Origin: Clostridia bacterium
Lineage (GTDB): Bacteria; Bacillota; Clostridia; Oscillospirales; CAG-272
Length of the DNA stretch: 15,674 nucleotides
Assembly (NCBI GenBank): GCA_900770605.1
Contig: CAAGKS010000115.1
Location: 1-15,674, forward strand
Reading direction: 5' to 3'
Position 1 is the stretch's first letter, and each line of letters starts with the position of its first letter. This document shows positions 11,485-15,674 of this stretch, one piece after another. A program made the translations under genes and the position numbers. Under the pieces are notes generated by a model. It saw only the letters and a program-made list of their open reading frames with translations, made no database searches and was not told the DNA's origin.

Positions 11485-12630
11485 TTAGCGGGACTTCTTT
11501 CTGAGACCGAACCAATATACGCAAACTGCGCCAATAGCTACGATCGCAACAGAAACGATTATAGAAACCCAGATCCACGCGCCGTCCTTCTGAGGAATAA
11601 CCTCCTGAGCAACGATAACTGCATCACAAACGGAGCAGGTCTTGCCCTCGGTTCTACCGGTTGCGGAATACGTAGGCTCAACAGCCTCCTCGATCACGAT
11701 CTTATGACCAAGCGCAGGGATCTCGTTCTGTGCTACGAGGACCTCGTTACAAACAGAACAGTGCTTACCCTCGGTAAGACCCTTTTCGGTACAGTTGGGT
11801 TCCTTTGCAGCGTCAACTACCTCAGTGTGTCCGAGTGCTTCAACTACTTCCTGCGCAACGAAGATCTCGTTACAAACGGAGCAGTGCTTACCCTCGGTAA
11901 GTCCTGTCTCGGTACAAGTAGCTGCCTTTGGGGGATCAACTACCTCAGTATGACCAAGTGCGGTATCCTCCTCAACTACGTCGTAAAATCCGCCGCAGGT
12001 TGAGCAAGTATAACGAACGTATGCGTCCTCAGTACAAGTAGCCTCGTACTCAGCGGTCTTCGTAAGAACGTGAGTGTGGATATCGCCACCATCAACGTCG
12101 GGCTCGGGGTTACCAGCTATGATAACTTCGCCGCCGTCAGCGAACTGCTCGCCGTAAAATACAACGCCGCCTTCAGTCTTGTGAAGCGCGCTTATCTGAT
12201 CTTCCAAAAGATTGAAAGAACCGTATGCGGAGATCATGTTCTTTGCCTTAAATACAAGCGTTACAACAGTACCGGTGGTATCAACGTTTGCATCGCCAAT
12301 GAACTGGAACTTTACAATGCTCTCATCGTCGGTCAATGTAAGAATGTTGGGCTCCTCAGCGGAGAAGATCTCTCCGTTGGTAGCGCTTACAAGCTCAACG
12401 TTTTCAGCATCGTATGCAAGCTCAAGCTTAAAAACAGATACTCCAGGGTTAGAAACAAGGTTTACTTCAACTGTAAACTCTTCTCCTGCCTTGATAACGG
12501 CAGGGGTGGCATCAGCCACCCCCACTGAAATTTCCAACGGGGTTGCATCAGCTGCGCCGATAGCGAAAACAGATGCACAGAGAAGAAGTACTACAATCAA
12601 ACATGATATTATTATACGTTTGTATTGCAT
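11485..12630 (-). CDS. membrane-anchored cohesin-like protein with CxxC repeats
   Basis: A 381-aa surface protein. Signal peptide at 1-27 (MQYKRIII, LIVVLLLCAS, AIGAADA). Residues about 31-172 resemble a cohesin domain: KAGEEFTVEVNLVSNPGVSV, LAYDAENVELVSATNG, and IVKFQFIG leading to TVVTLVFKAK. Residues 187-226 and three 41-aa units at 227-267, 268-308 and 309-349 carry GHTEVVD, TC, GLTEGKHCSVC and FVAQE; the third unit has lost its first Cys (VEPTYSATG). A C-terminal membrane helix (about 351-375) ends in RKKSR, so the protein should stay on the cell. Cohesins bind dockerins, and the gene just upstream ends in a dockerin. Start ATG 12630 has GAGG seven bases upstream, 22 bp after the previous stop: an operon. 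That the domain binds a dockerin, rather than being a divergent cohesin-fold adhesin, is inference. Confidence 0.8.
   Translation of the reverse strand: MQYKRIIISCLIVVLLLCASVFAIGAADATPLEISVGVADATPAVIKAGEEFTVEVNLVSNPGVSVFKLELAYDAENVELVSATNGEIFSAEEPNILTLTDDESIVKFQFIGDANVDTTGTVVTLVFKAKNMISAYGSFNLLEDQISALHKTEGGVVFYGEQFADGGEVIIAGNPEPDVDGGDIHTHVLTKTAEYEATCTEDAYVRYTCSTCGGFYDVVEEDTALGHTEVVDPPKAATCTETGLTEGKHCSVCNEIFVAQEVVEALGHTEVVDAAKEPNCTEKGLTEGKHCSVCNEVLVAQNEIPALGHKIVIEEAVEPTYSATGRTEGKTCSVCDAVIVAQEVIPQKDGAWIWVSIIVSVAIVAIGAVCVYWFGLRKKSR
11584..11952 (-). repeat. three coding tandem repeats, 123-bp units
   Basis: Units of 41 codons starting at 11952, 11829 and 11706, each opening with His of GH and holding an x-C-S-V-C motif. 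The first two units are the most alike. A related single unit (HTVVKDERVEPTC..HCSVC..FVAQEE) occurs in the upstream protein near 13900-14035. Confidence 0.85.
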
Positions 12631-12652
12631 CTCTTTACCTCGTTATGTTTTT

Positions 12653-15600
12653 TTATTTGCCGGAAACACCTACGAGCTCTACGTAAGAATACTCACCGAT
12701 GATGTACTTGATGATGTGGAGGTAATCGTCAGCGTCAACGTCGCCGTCCATATCAACGTCAGCCTCTGCTACGAACTCAGCAGTCTTGATCAGATCCTTA
12801 ACAGCGATGATATCAGCGCCGTCGATGAAGTTATCGTTGGATACTGCTGCAAGTCTGTGGATCTCAACAGTCTCGGTTGTGGGAACAGAGCACTTAACGG
12901 TCTGAGTCTCACTCTTGTAGATGGTTGCTGCGAAGTTGTTAAGAGCAGTCTCGTATACGGAGCCAGCCTCGTCAACGAAGATCTCCTCAAGAGCTGCAAC
13001 CTTAAATCTGATGGTCATGAGCTCGGTCTCGCCGTTGATCTTATCAGCAGCGCCGTTAGCGTTGTTAGCGAAGAGGGTGAATACACCGGTCTCGTTATCG
13101 CCGTAGCCATAGATCTCATCAAAGATAGCATTGTTGCCGGTAGCGTCAACGAATGTAAGAACGTTCTTATCGTAGTTGAAGGAGAACTTAATGTTGGAAG
13201 CCTCGCTATCGAATGCTTCGATGCCTACAGTAACCTCAAGGATACCGCCGTTTACAACGTTGAAGCCAGCGCCGTTCTTGTTACCGTTCTGGTAATCAAG
13301 TACGAAGTTAACCTCAGGAAGAGCCTCAAGTACGGTTTCCTTAACGTCGCCGCAAAGGCTACATACTTCAACCTTCTTACCCTCGGTCTTGTATGTGGGC
13401 TCAACAGAAGCATCAGCATCAACTACGTAGTTGTGCTCGAGAGCATCAATGATCTCGGTCTTAACGTCGCCGCAGTTAGCGCAGGTGTAGGTCTTAGTTC
13501 CCTGAACACCGCACTTAGCTTCAACAACAACGGGATCACCATATGCGTGACCGGTTGCGGGGATCTCTACGGACTCAGAAGACTTGCCGCAGAGAGTACA
13601 TACGTGGTGACCTGCACCGACAGTTGTACAAGTAGGAGCTGTGTCAACTACAAGATCAGCGGTGGGATCATATACGCAATCGCCATACTCGTTGCCGATA
13701 ATTTCCTTATCAAGAACAACGTGGCAAACAGAACACTGTGTAAGTGTGTATTCGAATGCGGAGCAGTTAGCCTTAACGTCGAACTTCTCCTCAACGTGAG
13801 CATAAGTTACGGTCTCGCCGCAGAGCTTACATACTCTATCCTCGATAGCAACGTTCTCAGCGTCAGCACAGTTGTCGGAAATTACCTTTCCGTCAGCGTT
13901 TACGTGACCGCCAAGAGCATCGATCTCTTCCTGTGCAACGAATACTTCGTCACATACAGAGCAATGAGAACCTTCGGTCAAGCCCTTATCCTCACAGGTA
14001 GGCTCAACTCTCTCGTCCTTAACTACGGTGTGTCCCCAAGGAGCTACGCCAACAAGGTAGTCAGCATCGCAACGTGTGCACTTTACGTAGAAGTAACCGT
14101 ACTCGGTACAATCTTCGTCCTTTTCGAACATATCGTTATCGGTTACAACGTAATCGTGATCTGCGATAGCGTCGATTACGAGATCCTCAACGTTAACCTC
14201 AGTAGTAGCTGCCTCGTCTGCAAAAGTCTTGTTGCAAGCGGTGCAGGTCCAGTACTCAGCGCAACCAGCGGTTGTGCAGGTATCTTCAACTGCATCAGTC
14301 TTTGTGGTGGTATGAGCGATCATATCAACTGCCTCAGTGTATGTGTCGCCGCATACGGAGCATGTGAAGGTCTTAACGCCTTCAGCGGTGCAAGTGGGCG
14401 CGGTGGTTATAACGCCCTGATCATAGGTATGAACAGTGCTGAAATCGCCCTCTTCCTTATTAACAGTCTCGCCACACTCGTTGCACTTGTATGCGTAAAC
14501 TGCCTTTGCGTTACAGGTTGCCTCGGAAACGAGCTGACCTACAACACCGGTGTAATCATGGTTAGCGATAACGTCAACGTTCTCAGTCTTCTTCTCGCCA
14601 CAAACAGTACATGTGTACTGAACTGTTCCAACAGTGAGACATGTATCCTCTACGAGAGTCTCAGCGTTGCCCCACTTGTGTCCACGAGCAGGTGTCTCGT
14701 GAGGAACGGGCTGACCCTTCTCATCGAGCTCATACTCGCCACAAGCAGTACATCTACGGTAATCAATACCGGTCTGCTCGCAAGAGGGATATCTAACAAC
14801 GTCATAAACGTCATCAAAGTTGTGGTTGGGATCCTCAGCAGCTACATCATAAGAATCGCCGCAGTACTCACAGGTGTATGTAGTAACGATCTCATCAACA
14901 CAACCAGGAAGATCATTCTCAACCTCACCGGTCTTTACATAGTTGTGAGCGTCAACTACTACGTCAACTTCCTGAGTATCCTCAGCTACACCACAAACGT
15001 CACAAACTGCTGTCTTAACGCCCTTAGCGGAGCATGTGGGAAGAGTTGTTACGTTGTACTGTGTGAATGTATGTGCGCCGGTAGCGGGAACAACCCAGCT
15101 ATCCTTAGCGATCTCAACAGCAAAAGTGTTGTCTGCAAAGTACTTGTCGCAAGCTGCGCAGTAAACGTATGCAGTATTGCCTGCTACACCGCAAGTAGCG
15201 TCGTTTGCGCCAAAGGAGGTGTAACCAGCGTGGTTGGTAGCGGGAACAACCCAGCTATCCTTCTGAATTTCTATAGTACCTGCTTCATCGGAGAAGTACT
15301 TATCGCAATCTGCGCAGTACCAGTAAGCAGTGTTGCCTGCTGCTGTGCAAGTTGCATCATTAGCTGCGGTAGCTGCGAGAGCTGCCTTGTGTGTAAGAGT
15401 CTTCTGGAAGAGCTTTGTTGCGCCACAGTCACAAGCCCAAACGTGGGTCTCAACAGTGTTGCATGCAGTTCCGCCGAGCTTCTCAGAGTAGTAGAAGGTG
15501 TGCTTCTTGGAGCCATACTCCTTACCGAACTCACCGAAATCATACTCATAAGCAAGAGCGATATCTTCAGCAGTGATCACAGTGGTCTGATCCTCTGCCC

Positions 15601-15674
15601 AAAGAGTATCACAAGTATCACATGTGTAGTGAGCCTTTGCACCGTCAGTTGTGCAAGTTCCCTCTACTGCCGCA
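12653..15674 (-). CDS. large CxxC-repeat protein with cohesin-like and dockerin modules (5' end missing)
   Basis: The frame is open to the right edge, so the start and any signal peptide lie outside; at least 1006 aa are present. A GTG at 15580 is internal: in-frame sequence before it (TCTTDGAKAHYTCDTC) is a normal repeat. About 15 repeats, each a lone Cys (often ATCT or PTCT), 10-13 residues, then CxxC(G) and often GH, fill residues 1-787. Residues about 788-944 resemble a cohesin domain (NGGILEVTVGIEAF, IKFSFNYDKNVLTFVDATGN, LMTIRFKVA). Residues about 945-1002 are a type-I-like dockerin: a second loop with canonical DVDMDGDVDADD followed by YLHIIKYIIG, and a degenerate first loop (NDNFIDGADIIAVKDLI). 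Having both modules recalls adaptor scaffoldins of cellulosomes. No catalytic domain is seen. First gene (in this window) of an operon with the membrane-anchored cohesin-like protein. Confidence 0.8.
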   Translation of the reverse strand, partial: AAVEGTCTTDGAKAHYTCDTCDTLWAEDQTTVITAEDIALAYEYDFGEFGKEYGSKKHTFYYSEKLGGTACNTVETHVWACDCGATKLFQKTLTHKAALAATAANDATCTAAGNTAYWYCADCDKYFSDEAGTIEIQKDSWVVPATNHAGYTSFGANDATCGVAGNTAYVYCAACDKYFADNTFAVEIAKDSWVVPATGAHTFTQYNVTTLPTCSAKGVKTAVCDVCGVAEDTQEVDVVVDAHNYVKTGEVENDLPGCVDEIVTTYTCEYCGDSYDVAAEDPNHNFDDVYDVVRYPSCEQTGIDYRRCTACGEYELDEKGQPVPHETPARGHKWGNAETLVEDTCLTVGTVQYTCTVCGEKKTENVDVIANHDYTGVVGQLVSEATCNAKAVYAYKCNECGETVNKEEGDFSTVHTYDQGVITTAPTCTAEGVKTFTCSVCGDTYTEAVDMIAHTTTKTDAVEDTCTTAGCAEYWTCTACNKTFADEAATTEVNVEDLVIDAIADHDYVVTDNDMFEKDEDCTEYGYFYVKCTRCDADYLVGVAPWGHTVVKDERVEPTCEDKGLTEGSHCSVCDEVFVAQEEIDALGGHVNADGKVISDNCADAENVAIEDRVCKLCGETVTYAHVEEKFDVKANCSAFEYTLTQCSVCHVVLDKEIIGNEYGDCVYDPTADLVVDTAPTCTTVGAGHHVCTLCGKSSESVEIPATGHAYGDPVVVEAKCGVQGTKTYTCANCGDVKTEIIDALEHNYVVDADASVEPTYKTEGKKVEVCSLCGDVKETVLEALPEVNFVLDYQNGNKNGAGFNVVNGGILEVTVGIEAFDSEASNIKFSFNYDKNVLTFVDATGNNAIFDEIYGYGDNETGVFTLFANNANGAADKINGETELMTIRFKVAALEEIFVDEAGSVYETALNNFAATIYKSETQTVKCSVPTTETVEIHRLAAVSNDNFIDGADIIAVKDLIKTAEFVAEADVDMDGDVDADDYLHIIKYIIGEYSYVELVGVSGK
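12668..12841 (-). other. dockerin module coding segment
   Basis: Encodes SNDNFIDGADIIAVKDLI and ADVDMDGDVDADDYLHII, two F-hand-like segments. In the second, calcium positions 1, 3, 5, 9 and 12 are all Asp. In the first, positions 5, 9 and 12 are Asp but positions 1 and 3 appear as Ala and Ser. Confidence 0.8.

Noticed and set aside
15578..15580. GTG as the true start of the large repeat protein
   Set aside because: The same frame continues to the window edge with a normal TCT..C..C repeat, and no Shine-Dalgarno lies before the GTG.

Overview
The window looks like a chromosomal segment of an uncultured member of the Bacillota, class Clostridia, of gut or rumen type. The signs are strong AGGAGG-type ribosome binding sites, TTGACA/TATAAT promoters, hairpin-plus-U terminators, an SLH-anchored surface protein, cohesin and dockerin modules, and hairpin-rich intergenic repeats. 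This placement is inferred from gene content; there is no rRNA in the window.

Left part (1-4500): an exported SLH-domain protein on the minus strand; tRNA-Leu(UAG) behind an unusually long putative leader that holds two near-identical 115-bp hairpin repeats; cysteine synthase (cysK) on the plus strand with its own promoter and terminator; a small membrane-protein gene broken by a frameshift; a hairpin-rich stretch; and tRNA-Gln(CUG) with promoter and terminator.

Middle part (4619-7700): a compact minus-strand operon, flavin-reductase-like protein -> proA -> YfcE-like metallophosphoesterase. The last two genes overlap by one base (TAATG). Next comes a divergent pair, a SLOG/DUF2493-type protein (minus) and a ribbon-helix-helix regulator (plus), sharing a promoter region with a perfect 21-bp palindrome and a related imperfect one. 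This looks like a small autoregulated module.

Right part (7755-15674): a hairpin-array repeat, then three large secreted, cysteine-repeat-rich proteins, all on the minus strand. The first (951 aa) has a beta-helix-like N-terminal region, a tandem array of 46-aa CxCG repeats and a C-terminal GCGS-hydrophobic-RKK tail. The second (381 aa) has a cohesin-like domain, 41-aa CxxC repeats and a C-terminal membrane anchor. The third is at least 1006 aa, runs off the right edge, and carries many CxxC repeats, a cohesin-like domain and a C-terminal dockerin. The second and third form an operon. Together they look like a surface-attached, cohesin/dockerin-based assembly in which cysteine-rich repeats take the place of catalytic modules; no glycoside hydrolase is visible here. 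This is the most distinctive system in the window.
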